Source: Candidatus Limnocylindria bacterium
GTDB taxonomy: Bacteria; Chloroflexota; Limnocylindria; P2-11E
Assembly: GCA_036523395.1 (NCBI GenBank)
Contig: DATDEH010000048.1
Span: 1 to 41,870, forward strand
Direction of reading: 5' to 3'
Length of the DNA: 41,870 bases
This document shows positions 7,743 to 15,903 of the stretch, piece by piece. The notes below the pieces were generated by a model. It worked only from the letters and a program-made list of their open reading frames with translations. It was not told where the DNA came from and searched no databases. Position 1 is the first letter of the stretch; each line of letters starts with the position of its first letter. The translations under genes and the position numbers were made by a program.

Positions 7743-8225
7743 CTAGCGCGACCGAGTCGGTCGACTGAGCCACGCCGCACATGCGGCACTCGTGATCTGC
7801 GCCGCGGTTACAAGGGCGCCTTGCCATTCCACGGCGCCGGGCACTGCGAGCGTGAACATCCACACCGTGCGTTCGCCGCTCTCGTGACTGTGCGCGATAG
7901 CCGGCGGCAGACCGACGGTCACGTTCAGCAGATAGAGCTGGATGAGGACGAGATTGAGCAGCACCACAGCCCGAAGGGCGAGAGCGCCGGCCCCGCGACG
8001 CAGCATCCGTGTGGCGAACACGCCCTGCGCGACCCCGGCCGCGAACGAGAGGTTTCCGAACATCGACCCGGCGTGGTCGAGACCGACGGCGATGTGCAGA
8101 CTCGCCGCGACCAGTAGCGCGAGCGCGCAGGTCTGGCGGACGATCGCCGCGAACGCTGGCCGCTGCTGCTCTGACGCACGGAGGCTCGCGACGAACGTGT
8201 GGGCATCGGCCACGCGACCACTCAC
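7743..8225 (-). CDS. Hypothetical membrane protein with four hydrophobic segments
   Basis: 160 residues from GTG 8225. This start is chosen because it overlaps the TGA of the upstream GH gene by four bases (GTGA), implying translational coupling. Four hydrophobic stretches are visible: LALLVAASLHIAVGLDHAG, LSFAAGVAQGVFATRML, LRAVVLLNLVLIQLYLLNVTVGL, and the C-terminal AVEWQGALVTAAQITSAACAAWL. HIAVGLDH and HSHESGERT contain histidines at membrane edges. I do not recognise the family. Its coupling to the secreted GH/NBR1-Ig protein suggests a role in export, anchoring or membrane association of that protein (inference). The gene ends close to the IS, so part of its original surroundings may be lost. 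Confidence 0.75.
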   Translation of the reverse strand: MSGRVADAHTFVASLRASEQQRPAFAAIVRQTCALALLVAASLHIAVGLDHAGSMFGNLSFAAGVAQGVFATRMLRRGAGALALRAVVLLNLVLIQLYLLNVTVGLPPAIAHSHESGERTVWMFTLAVPGAVEWQGALVTAAQITSAACAAWLSRPTRSR

Positions 8226-11200
8226 GGAATGACGGTGATCAACATATACACGCCCTGGTCCTCGAGCCACATGGACCCATCGACGACCGGTCGGAGCCGC
8301 AGGATGTACCTACCGGGCGCGGGCGGGGCGTGAACCTGGAAGGTGAACGTGACATTCTGGCCGGGCAAGACCTTCGCCTCGGATTGGACCGCGACGCGGT
8401 CGCCGGTCGGCCAGTTCGCAGCGAACGGCTGCCACGCGTCCGCCGAGTCGGTCACGCCGAGGTTGACTTGCTGGCCGAGCACACCACGCACCCAGTTCAT
8501 TGACCCGGTGTTCCGGAAGGTCACGCTCATCGGGGCGCTCGTCGTGCCCGCGCGAACGGTGGGGTAGGCGCTCTGGCCGACCCATTGGACGTGATAGTCG
8601 GCAAGCGTGGTGATGAGGATGAACGCTCCCGCGTTCTCCATCCAGACAGTCCCGTCGATGACGAGACGCAGACCGAGCTTGTAGACGCCTGGCTCGAGCG
8701 GGGCGCGGACGTTGAACGCGAACGTGCCGAGCTCGCCGGGGGCCACGACATCCTCGCTCTGCACGGCGGTGCGGTCCGCGCTCGGCCACGCCACCGCAAC
8801 CAATTCGGAGACGCGCGGGAGCACGACAGGCACGTTATCGAGTGCGCTCGCCTGGAAGGACATGCCGGATCCACGATCGGCCGCGACCGCGCGGTAGAAG
8901 TCATCCGCGCTGGCGTAGACGTATGGGGTCGGCTCTCCGCTCACGCCCAGGAGAGCCTGCTGCCCCTGGACGCCCTTGACCCATGGGGCCGTGCCAGTGT
9001 TGCGGAAGCGCATGGTCACGCGCCCGATCTGACCAGGCTGCATCGTGAGGTAGTCCGACTGATCGACCCAGCGCGAGTGGAACGCGCTCGCTGGCGGCGG
9101 CGTGGGCTGGACGTTCGCGATCGCGGGCGCCGCGGTGGCGGGAGGCATGTGTACGACGGTGCCACCGCCGGTGGTGCCACCGCCGCTGCCACCAACGACC
9201 TGCGACGGGGCGGGGACGGTCGGAAGCGCGCCGCTCGGGGTCGGAGCGACGGTCGGTGCCGTGGTCGGCGGCCGGGTGGGCCCGATGGTCGGCGCCACGG
9301 TGGGAGCCGGAGTCGGCGGAAGCGTCGGCCCGATTGTCGGTGGCACCGTCGGCGGGAGCGTCGGCCCGATGGTCGGCTGAGTCGTTGGTGCGACGGTCGG
9401 CGCTGGGGTCGGCGCGACCGTGGGGGCAGTCGTTGGTGGGGCGGTCGGAGTCGTCCCACCGACACGCGGACCGACCACGCTTGCGTGAGACGCGGTGAAC
9501 GCGGTCGCCTGCGTGAGGTCGACGGCGAGCTGGTCAGAGGTCTTCGCCGGGAAGAGCGACCACGGCCAAGCGCCGGCGTAGCCCTTGTCGAAGAAGCTTG
9601 TGAAGCGGCCCGACGTGTCGGCTCCGGCGTAGTACTCGCCGATCACCAGCGGGTGATCGAGGTCGTACCGCGTTCGGACCGTCGCGTAATCGGTGCACAT
9701 CGCGCACCAATCACCGCTGCTCATGTAGTCGTACCAGTGGGCCTGGTAGTAGTCGAGGCCCTGGCCCTTCCACATCGGGAGGCCGTCCAGCGTGGCGGAG
9801 CCGACGGTGACGTAGGCGCTGCTGTTCGCATGCACCGCGGCACCGATCGCGCGGACCGTCGCCTGGACCGAAGCCTGGTCGATCTTGGCATTCCACACGT
9901 CGAGCTCAGGCTCGTTGTAGATCTCCCATGAGAGGATGCGCGGGTTCGTGCGATAACGCGCGAACAGCGGCCCTAGGGCTGTTGCCAACGCAGCGCGCTT
10001 CGTCGCGTCGGTCTGCCATGCCGCGGGGAACGCCGAGGGCGCGCTGAAGAGCACAAAGTCGAAGTACAGATCGTGCTTCGCTGCGAGCGCGAGAGCCGCA
10101 TCGAAGTCGGGAAAAACCGCGGGATCGATGGAGGTCGGAGTTCCGGCGCTGTCCGTTCGGACCTGCCACGCCGTCCCCTCGAAGACCCACCAGCGAATGG
10201 TGTGGAGACCAGCGGCCTTCGCCTGCGCGAACCGCGCGTCGAGCGCGGCGTTCACCGCCGAGTTCGAGACGCCAGAGCCGGTGCCACAGCCAAAGTCGCA
10301 GGCCCAGTTGTACCAAGGCACATTCGCTCCGTGCACGTAGTACTGCGCGCCCTGCCACAGGATCGAGCTGGCGGCGGCAAGACCCGTCCCCGGCGGCAGC
10401 GGCGGCGCAGTCGGCGCGACTGTCGGCGCCACGGTCGGCGCCACGGTCGGCGCGACGGTTGGCGCGACGGTCGGCGGCGCCGGCGGAGCCACCGTGGGAA
10501 GCGGCGGCGGGCTGGTCGGTACCGGCGTCGTGCCGACGCCGACGGTGCTGGACCAGACGCCGACGTTCTGAACGACCCACGGGCCACCGTACCAATCGCT
10601 GCCCTTGAACTGCACGCTCTGAGTGCCGGCGGGGATCGGCATCCAGAAGGAGTCGAAGTGTTCCTCGCCGAGTTGCTGGCTGTACGCCTGGCGCTGAGCC
10701 GCTTGCCATGTCTGGCCGCCGTTGAAGCTCACAGCGAGGCTGCGTCCGATGCCGGTGAAGCGCAGACGCGAGTCAGCCGGCGCCGGTGCCGGGAACGACA
10801 TCGCGCCCGGGCTGCTCGCGCTCGCCGCACGACGGTCCGCATTCAGGATCGTGAACGGGATCGCCGGCGAGATGGAGACGTTGTCCCAGTGCCAGGTACC
10901 GGCTGCGCAGGCGGCGATCCCAGGAGGTGGTCCGCACCCATCGGCCTTCTCCGGGTTGTAGCTGTGGTGGCCGATCGTGAATGTACCGGTCGACCAGCCC
11001 AGGTCCGCGATGTTCGTGTCGACCCACCAAGCGTTGACCGACGGGATGCCGAACTTCAGGTGCGTGCGCGAAACGTGAAGCTCGAATGTCGTGCGAACAC
11101 TGGCGGACACAGCCAGCACCTGCTGGACCGAGAGGCCGTCGTTGGCGCCGACCTGCACTCCGCTGAAGTTCTTGATCACGTTCCCGCGGTAGATCGTCCC

Positions 11201-11752
11201 CGAGTTGAACTGGTCCTGGCGGATCTGGATCGCGTTCCGCGGGAACCCGTTCAGGTCAACGTCGCCAATGTCACCAGCAAGCTGCAGCTGTTGGTCGAAC
11301 GGCGTGATCCAGAAATCGAGGAAGTCACGGTTCGAGGTCCTCTGGGTCGAAACGTCGAACTTCACGACGGCCTCGCCGGCGGAGAAGTCGACGAGCTGGT
11401 TCGGGGTGAGGTAGATCGCCGCGTATCCCTCGCCTTTGATCGCCGTCATGACGTGGTCTTTGCACTGGAACACCACACCCTCGTAGCTCGTGTTGACGTG
11501 CGTTGCCGGTGGGGCACCGCAGTCGCTGCCATGCGAGGCGTTCATCGCGTCGAGGCTGTTGAAGGTCCCCACATCACGGGACGTGACCGTGACATCCCAG
11601 TTGGGTCCATGCCATGGCGTGGGCACTGACGGCGCACCGGTGAAGGTCTCAAGGAATGTCCCGGCCGCATAGACGCTGCTGGGCAAGCCCAAAGCTCCGA
11701 CCAACGAGATCGTGAGGGCCAGGGAGACGAGCAGCGTTCCTCGGAGTTTCAT
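8222..11752 (-). CDS. Secreted multidomain protein: new N-domain, GH5-like glycosidase, two NBR1-type Ig domains
   Basis: 1176 residues. A signal peptide covers ~1-29 (KLR…LLVSLALTISLVGALGL…VYA-AG). Residues ~30-395 are a beta-rich domain of unknown family shared with the protein at 15904. A Pro/Thr/Val linker (VAPT repeats, ~400-450) leads to a clan GH-A glycosidase (~455-760) with YVHGANVPWYNW, HTIRWWVFEG, acid/base Glu in SWEIYNEPE (~614) and nucleophile Glu in PLVIGEYYAG (~705). A second PT-rich linker (~760-880) precedes two Ig domains of the NBR1 type (FHSRWVDQSDY… from ~887; YHVQWVGQSAY… from ~1049, with RFRNTGTAPW/TFRNTGSMNW and WLEDQGVY). It is probably an extracellular polysaccharide hydrolase acting on the local EPS. 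The substrate is unknown; GH5 is the closest call. Confidence 0.9.
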   Translation of the reverse strand: MKLRGTLLVSLALTISLVGALGLPSSVYAAGTFLETFTGAPSVPTPWHGPNWDVTVTSRDVGTFNSLDAMNASHGSDCGAPPATHVNTSYEGVVFQCKDHVMTAIKGEGYAAIYLTPNQLVDFSAGEAVVKFDVSTQRTSNRDFLDFWITPFDQQLQLAGDIGDVDLNGFPRNAIQIRQDQFNSGTIYRGNVIKNFSGVQVGANDGLSVQQVLAVSASVRTTFELHVSRTHLKFGIPSVNAWWVDTNIADLGWSTGTFTIGHHSYNPEKADGCGPPPGIAACAAGTWHWDNVSISPAIPFTILNADRRAASASSPGAMSFPAPAPADSRLRFTGIGRSLAVSFNGGQTWQAAQRQAYSQQLGEEHFDSFWMPIPAGTQSVQFKGSDWYGGPWVVQNVGVWSSTVGVGTTPVPTSPPPLPTVAPPAPPTVAPTVAPTVAPTVAPTVAPTAPPLPPGTGLAAASSILWQGAQYYVHGANVPWYNWACDFGCGTGSGVSNSAVNAALDARFAQAKAAGLHTIRWWVFEGTAWQVRTDSAGTPTSIDPAVFPDFDAALALAAKHDLYFDFVLFSAPSAFPAAWQTDATKRAALATALGPLFARYRTNPRILSWEIYNEPELDVWNAKIDQASVQATVRAIGAAVHANSSAYVTVGSATLDGLPMWKGQGLDYYQAHWYDYMSSGDWCAMCTDYATVRTRYDLDHPLVIGEYYAGADTSGRFTSFFDKGYAGAWPWSLFPAKTSDQLAVDLTQATAFTASHASVVGPRVGGTTPTAPPTTAPTVAPTPAPTVAPTTQPTIGPTLPPTVPPTIGPTLPPTPAPTVAPTIGPTRPPTTAPTVAPTPSGALPTVPAPSQVVGGSGGGTTGGGTVVHMPPATAAPAIANVQPTPPPASAFHSRWVDQSDYLTMQPGQIGRVTMRFRNTGTAPWVKGVQGQQALLGVSGEPTPYVYASADDFYRAVAADRGSGMSFQASALDNVPVVLPRVSELVAVAWPSADRTAVQSEDVVAPGELGTFAFNVRAPLEPGVYKLGLRLVIDGTVWMENAGAFILITTLADYHVQWVGQSAYPTVRAGTTSAPMSVTFRNTGSMNWVRGVLGQQVNLGVTDSADAWQPFAANWPTGDRVAVQSEAKVLPGQNVTFTFQVHAPPAPGRYILRLRPVVDGSMWLEDQGVYMLITVIP
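10408..10476 (-). repeat. 12-bp tandem repeat encoding VAPT linker
   Basis: About five near-identical 12-bp units (GGCGCSACGGTC on the plus strand) encode repeated Val-Ala-Pro-Thr in the first linker of the GH protein. A second, less regular PT-rich tract lies at about 9230-9440. Such runs expand and contract by slippage. They are coding and not CRISPR. Confidence 0.8.
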
Positions 11753-11813
11753 GCCCTGCTACGTGTAACTGACCGTCTGCCCCATTGGCTTTAGCGTGAA
11801 TGGGCTAGGAAAC

Positions 11814-11864
11814 CTAGTCCTTTTGGCTCACAAGCGCGCGCGTACTAGTCCTTTCGGGCTACAA
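11814..11864 (-). promoter_or_regulatory. Direct repeat upstream of the GH gene
   Basis: CTAGTCCTTTTGGCTCACAA (11814-11833) and CTAGTCCTTTCGGGCTACAA (11845-11864) share the first ten bases and most of the rest, with starts 31 bp apart (about three helical turns). The second copy is also an imperfect palindrome (TAGTCC-TTTC-GGGCTA), as expected for a dimeric NarL/LuxR-type regulator site. An inverted repeat CCCATT/AATGGG (11781-11786/11799-11804) lies between this and the gene start. The pair sits 60-115 bp before the start of the 1176-residue protein, in the only gap of this minus-strand run. Confidence 0.5.
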
Positions 11865-11898
11865 CCACATTGCGGGCCTCTCGACGGCGTTGAGGGCG

Positions 11899-12447
11899 CT
11901 ATCTCTTGAGCAGGAGCCTGGCGGCGCGCGCGGCAAGCCCGCCGGCGATGGTCAAGAGCATCGCCAGAAGCGCTTCAGACGGAATGTTCGCGCGCGCGAC
12001 GTCGCTGGCCGCATCCGGTGGCAGATAAGGAGCACCGGTAGGGCCGATGAGGACCGCGGCGAAAGCGAGCACGACGCCGGTGTTCACGAGCGCTCCCGTG
12101 GCGCCCGCGAGGGCCAGCGCCACGACCTCGTTGATCGAGCGCGAATAGCGGAACACGAGTGCCGCGACGATGCCGACGAGGATCCGTGGCACAAGGGCTA
12201 CGACCGGGTCCCGGAAAAGTGGAGTAGTTGATACAGCGAGGCTCGTGACGCCGAAAACCAAGCCCACTACACCGCCGCCGAGAACTCCGGCGAGCACGCC
12301 CGCGAGGATCGTCGGGATGGCGAGGATCGTCACGTTCAGGCCGGTCGGCAGCGGCACGGAGGACGGCCCCGCGAGGATGAGGGCCACTTGGATCGCGGCG
12401 AAGGCAGTGGTGATCGCGATCGTGCGCAGCGCGAGCGTCCGGCTCAC
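11899..12447 (-). CDS. ECF transporter substrate-binding (S) component-like membrane protein
   Basis: 182 residues with about six transmembrane helices. The pattern is typical of energy-coupling-factor S components: VPLPTGLNVTILAIPTILAGVLAGVLGGGVVGLVFGVTSL followed by DPVVALVPRILVGIVAALVF and ALAGATGALVNTGVVLAFAAV. S components bind a vitamin or metal-like ligand in the membrane and pass it to the shared EcfA/EcfT module, not encoded here. The overall pattern is nearest to the pantothenate/other-vitamin S subgroups, but the ligand cannot be assigned. Its start overlaps the stop of the GT2 at 12444 by four bases (ATGA), so it is the last gene of the epimerase-GT4-GT2 operon, an odd partner for polysaccharide genes. 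Confidence 0.75.
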   Translation of the reverse strand: MSRTLALRTIAITTAFAAIQVALILAGPSSVPLPTGLNVTILAIPTILAGVLAGVLGGGVVGLVFGVTSLAVSTTPLFRDPVVALVPRILVGIVAALVFRYSRSINEVVALALAGATGALVNTGVVLAFAAVLIGPTGAPYLPPDAASDVARANIPSEALLAMLLTIAGGLAARAARLLLKR

Positions 12448-13649
12448 TGGTCAGGGCTCGTGGAGCGCCGCCTTTCGGTCCGTACCCAAGCTTGACCCGC
12501 CGGAGTCACCGTCGCGCGCGCGTAGAGGATCAGTTTCCAGACGATGTACGCCGGCGTCAGCAGCAATGCGCGATACACGGTAACGGGTGCCCGAACGGCC
12601 ATCAGGCCTGAGAGCACGTGGACCATCAGGCCCGTCATCGCGAAGACGCCGAGCGCGGCCGCCGCGGCATTCCCCGTCACGACACCGACGAACGCGCACG
12701 CGGCGGCGACTGCGACCGCGACGGATAGGGGCGGTACAAGCTGTTCGATGGCCGCATCGACGAGCAGGGGATCACGAGCCACAAGGCCATCGCGCAGCAA
12801 CCACACGACGTCGCCGCGCACGCTGGCGAGGCGACCGGCTTCCCACCGCACGTTCTGGCTGTAGGCAGCCGCGAGCGTCAGTGGCATGTCGGCGCGCACA
12901 ACAGCCTCTGGCGCGAACTCGGCCCGCACTCCACGCCGCACGAGCGCGAGGTGCAGCTCGACGTCCTCGGCAAGCCCAACGCTTCCCCAGCCGTGACGGT
13001 CCAACGTTCGCGCCTCGAAGCACATGCCGTTGCCCTTGAGGCCGCAGCTCAGGCCGAGCGCCGATCGACCGAGCGGTCGGACGTAATGCAGTGACGCGAG
13101 CGCGGCCTCGCGCACCGCGGCGACAGGGGAGTCGGCGCCGTTGAGCACGGTGTAATGCGCTTGCAGGACCAGCGAACCTGTTGCCAGGCGCGCATCCATG
13201 CGCGCGAGGAAGTCCGGTGCCACGACCGAGTCCGCGTCGAACACCAGATACGCCCCATAGCCTCCGGCGCGGACGATGTCGAGGAGCCAGCGCAGCGCAT
13301 GGCCCTTTGCGCGTCGTTGATCGTCCTTCCGCTCGTGGACGATTGCGCCAGCTCGACGCGAGAGGGCCGCCGTTTCGTCGCCGCAGTTGTCGGCGACGAC
13401 ATGAATGTCGTAGTGATCGCGTGGGTAGCGCTGGGCGGTGAGACTCGCTAGAAGACGCTCGATGACCAGTGCTTCATCGTGCGCCGGGACCAGGATGGCA
13501 AAGTGCGTGCGGTGCGCCGCCTCCGCGGGCGGCGCCCGCCGTTTCGTGAAGGCTGCGGCGCTGAGCGCGAGGAGATACGCCGCCATTGCGCCGATCGGCG
13601 CGGCCACGACGGCCGCGAACAGTCCGACGACGGCCGCAAGCTCAGCCAT
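12444..13649 (-). CDS. Membrane-bound processive GT2 glycosyltransferase
   Basis: 401 residues. An N-terminal membrane helix (AVVGLFAAVVAAPIGAMAAYLLAL) is followed by a cytoplasmic GT-A domain with FAILVPAHDEALVIERLL, VADNCGDETA, the FDADS metal site, LAEDVELHLALVRRG and QNVRWEAGR, the Q-x-x-R-W motif of processive beta-glycosyltransferases. Two to three C-terminal helices follow (SVAVAVAAACAFVGVVTG…FAMTGLMVHVLSGLM…LLLTPAYIVWKLIL). Related enzymes make cellulose, poly-GlcNAc or hyaluronan-type chains. It has no PilZ domain. It overlaps the upstream GT4 by eight bases and the downstream ECF gene by four. It could provide a second, synthase-dependent polymer beside the Wzx/Wzy product. Confidence 0.88.
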   Translation of the reverse strand: MAELAAVVGLFAAVVAAPIGAMAAYLLALSAAAFTKRRAPPAEAAHRTHFAILVPAHDEALVIERLLASLTAQRYPRDHYDIHVVADNCGDETAALSRRAGAIVHERKDDQRRAKGHALRWLLDIVRAGGYGAYLVFDADSVVAPDFLARMDARLATGSLVLQAHYTVLNGADSPVAAVREAALASLHYVRPLGRSALGLSCGLKGNGMCFEARTLDRHGWGSVGLAEDVELHLALVRRGVRAEFAPEAVVRADMPLTLAAAYSQNVRWEAGRLASVRGDVVWLLRDGLVARDPLLVDAAIEQLVPPLSVAVAVAAACAFVGVVTGNAAAAALGVFAMTGLMVHVLSGLMAVRAPVTVYRALLLTPAYIVWKLILYARATVTPAGQAWVRTERRRSTSPDQ

Positions 13650-14793
13650 AGGACACGGTGCGGCGGAAACCTTGGGCGGACGTGTCGAGTACGCATGCGG
13701 TCACCAGTGCTCGCATTCGCTCGGCGAACCGTTCGACGGTGAAGAGCTCATCGGCGAGCCGACGACCCGCGTGCCCCAGACGCTCGCGCTCCTCGGGGTG
13801 CGCGAGCAGATAGTCGATGGCCTTGCGGAGACCGGCGGCATCGCCGGGTGCGACGTAGAAGCCCGTGGGCTCGATCGGGATGCCCGCGTCGGTCGCGAGC
13901 GATCGGGCGAGGCTCTGCGGTCGCTGCCGCATGGCGCCGCGGGCGTTGCGACGACGGTCCTCCACCACGTCCGTCTGACCGAGCGACTGCGTCACGATCA
14001 CCGGCCTTCCCATCGACATCGCTTCGAGGATCGTCGTCACGCCCGCCTGATTGTCGACGTCGTTGAGTGGCACGACGACGATCGCGGCGCGCGCATAGAG
14101 GCTTCGCAGCCCCGCATAGTCAAATGTTCCAATGCGGACATTTTCAGGCGGCTTGGCGTGCGTGAACGCGTGCTTGGACCAGTGGCTCGCGGCGCCGACG
14201 ACTACGTGCGCGTCGAGACCGGTGACGGCGCGGAAAAAGGTCCCATAGTCACGGTGCTCCAAGCCCGCGCTCACGATGAGACGCTCGTCGGCGCTCGGCC
14301 GCGGTGCCCAGAACTTCGTGTCCACTTGATACGGGATCAGCGCGACCCGGTCGGGCCGAACATCTAGCTTCTGGACGGCGACGTCGCGCTGTCGACGCGA
14401 GTGGAGCGCGAACCGGTCGATGCGGCGCTGCACGCCCAGGACGCGGAAGAAGAGGCGTTTCTTTCGCGAGGTCAACCGATGTCCGATCGTCACATGCCGC
14501 ACTGGCGACCGCGAAGTCCTGAGCAGAAGGGCGAGCGGGATGCCGACGTGCTCTCCGTCGGTGACGATCACGTCGAAGGCGTCGCGGCGCCGGTAGGCAA
14601 GCCATGCTTGGGCCGGAGCGAATCCCAGCACGGCTTGGATCGCACGCGCGACCCGAGACCGCTCCACGGCACTGCGATCGAGCAGCGTTGCCTCAAGGTC
14701 CGCCGCCAGCACCGTGAAGTCGCGCCGGGGCGCGTCTGACGTGTCGCGGGTGGTGTCTGTGCCGACCGTCAGCAGAACGCGAGGGCTCGTCAC
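13642..14793 (-). CDS. Glycosyltransferase family 4-like protein
   Basis: A 383-residue GT-B protein. The N-terminal half is atypical: it opens with VLLTVGTDTTRDTS and lacks the usual GGxE loop. VTDGEHVGIPLALLL and VTIGHRLTSRKKRLFFRVLG occupy the acceptor side. The C-terminal half is recognisable GT4: LIVSAGLEHRDYGTFFRAV, VVVGAASHWS, VVVPLNDVDNQAGVTTILEAMSMGRPVIVTQSLGQTDVVED, GFYVAPGDAAGLRKAIDYLL. It likely transfers a sugar during EPS assembly. Four-base overlap with the upstream epimerase and eight-base overlap with the downstream GT2 place it in one tight minus-strand operon. Confidence 0.83.
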   Translation of the reverse strand: MTSPRVLLTVGTDTTRDTSDAPRRDFTVLAADLEATLLDRSAVERSRVARAIQAVLGFAPAQAWLAYRRRDAFDVIVTDGEHVGIPLALLLRTSRSPVRHVTIGHRLTSRKKRLFFRVLGVQRRIDRFALHSRRQRDVAVQKLDVRPDRVALIPYQVDTKFWAPRPSADERLIVSAGLEHRDYGTFFRAVTGLDAHVVVGAASHWSKHAFTHAKPPENVRIGTFDYAGLRSLYARAAIVVVPLNDVDNQAGVTTILEAMSMGRPVIVTQSLGQTDVVEDRRRNARGAMRQRPQSLARSLATDAGIPIEPTGFYVAPGDAAGLRKAIDYLLAHPEERERLGHAGRRLADELFTVERFAERMRALVTACVLDTSAQGFRRTVSYG

Positions 14794-15737
14794 GCTGCGG
14801 CGCCGGCGACACCGCGGATCATGCTCACGAGCTGATAGAGCGGATCTGGAGGTGACTGCACCCCAAGTAGCGCCACCATGCGATCAGTACTCCCCACGAA
14901 GCGCACGACCTCGATGGACCGGCGTGGCTCAACACGGATCTCGATGCTCGCGCCTGACATCTGTGCGATCCGTCGCGCGAGGTCGAGGATCTTCGTGCCC
15001 GTGCCGCTCGCGACATTTATCGGGGGAAGCGCGACATCGGCGTCAGCCGCGTGTCTGAGCGCGCGGACCACGTCGCCGATCCAGATGAAGTCGATGATCT
15101 GCTCCCCGCCGTAGACCACGAGGTCACGGCCCTTCCGAGCTTCGCCGATCCAATGCGGGATGACCCGTCCGAAGTCGCGTTCCCCGTATACGTTGGCCAA
15201 CCGCAACACGGTCGTCTCGACACCTCGTTCGCGCGCGAACGCCCGGCATAGAGCCTCGCCCGCGACCTTGCTCGCGCCGTAGAGATTGATCGAATAGAGC
15301 GGATGAGCCTCGTCCACCGGAAGGCTCACGGGCTCTCCGTACACCTCACGTGAGCTCGTAAAAAGGACGCGACGGATCCCGTGGGCTGCCGCCGCATTCA
15401 GGACGTTGTAGGTCCCGACGACATTCGTGCCGAAGGTGTAGTCGGCATCCGCGGCCGCGCCCATGACCGTGGACTGGGCCGCCAGGTGATAGACGAGCGT
15501 CGCCCCGCGAAAGACGCGCCGCATCTCCGCAAGGTCCCGTACGTCCGCGTGAACGATCCGGAGTCGGGGGTCGTTCTCCCGGGCGGCGAGGTTCTCCGGT
15601 CGCCCCCGCGTCATGTTGTCGACGACGATGACCTCGACGGCGTCGCCGTCGAGGAGCGCATCAACGAGGTGACTACCGATGAACCCCGCCCCGCCCGTGA
15701 CAACGACGCGGTCGCGCCAGCCCTGCACGCCACGCAT
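14790..15737 (-). CDS. NAD-dependent nucleotide-sugar epimerase/dehydratase (extended SDR)
   Basis: 315 residues. Rossmann motif TGGAGFIGSH (~14-23), DNMTRGRPENL adenine-ribose acid, HLAAQS, TSSREVYGEP with the catalytic serine, and Y153xxxK157 (LYGASK). The family interconverts or dehydrates UDP/GDP sugars; overall form is closest to UDP-glucose 4-epimerase-like proteins (RLANVYGERDFGRVIPHW). ATG 15737 has AGGAA just upstream. It is the first gene of the minus-strand operon epimerase-GT4-GT2-ECF and is preceded by one of the repeated CTCAAC-type boxes (15762-15790), though only ~25 bp away. Confidence 0.88.
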   Translation of the reverse strand: MRGVQGWRDRVVVTGGAGFIGSHLVDALLDGDAVEVIVVDNMTRGRPENLAARENDPRLRIVHADVRDLAEMRRVFRGATLVYHLAAQSTVMGAAADADYTFGTNVVGTYNVLNAAAAHGIRRVLFTSSREVYGEPVSLPVDEAHPLYSINLYGASKVAGEALCRAFARERGVETTVLRLANVYGERDFGRVIPHWIGEARKGRDLVVYGGEQIIDFIWIGDVVRALRHAADADVALPPINVASGTGTKILDLARRIAQMSGASIEIRVEPRRSIEVVRFVGSTDRMVALLGVQSPPDPLYQLVSMIRGVAGAAA

Positions 15738-15761
15738 GTTGGTTCCTGGCCCGCCTGGGAG

Positions 15762-15790
15762 CGTTACTCGGGGGTTGAATTGCCGTTGAG
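15762..15790 (-). promoter_or_regulatory. 11-bp-periodic triple box upstream of the epimerase operon
   Basis: On the minus strand: CTCAACG (15790-15784), 4 bp, TTCAACC (15779-15773), 4 bp, AGTAACG (15768-15762). The half-site and spacing match the plus-strand boxes at 18053, 22525 and 33602. It lies 25 bp before the epimerase ATG and 114 bp before the divergent secreted-protein gene. There is little room for a -10 before the epimerase start, so it may also act on the divergent gene or repress. Confidence 0.55.
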
Positions 15791-15903
15791 TCGTCCGGGA
15801 CTCGAATCACGCTTCAACGATCGTGGGTAGACTGCCAATTGCAGCGGGGTCGCGATGAGGAGAATCTCGATCTTTTCAGCCAGATCCGTCTTCGTTTGCG
15901 GTC

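Noticed and set aside
9230-10480. Regular GC-rich tandem repeats that could suggest a CRISPR or VNTR locus
   Set aside because: They are in frame and encode Pro/Thr/Val linkers of the secreted GH protein; there are no unique spacers of constant length.
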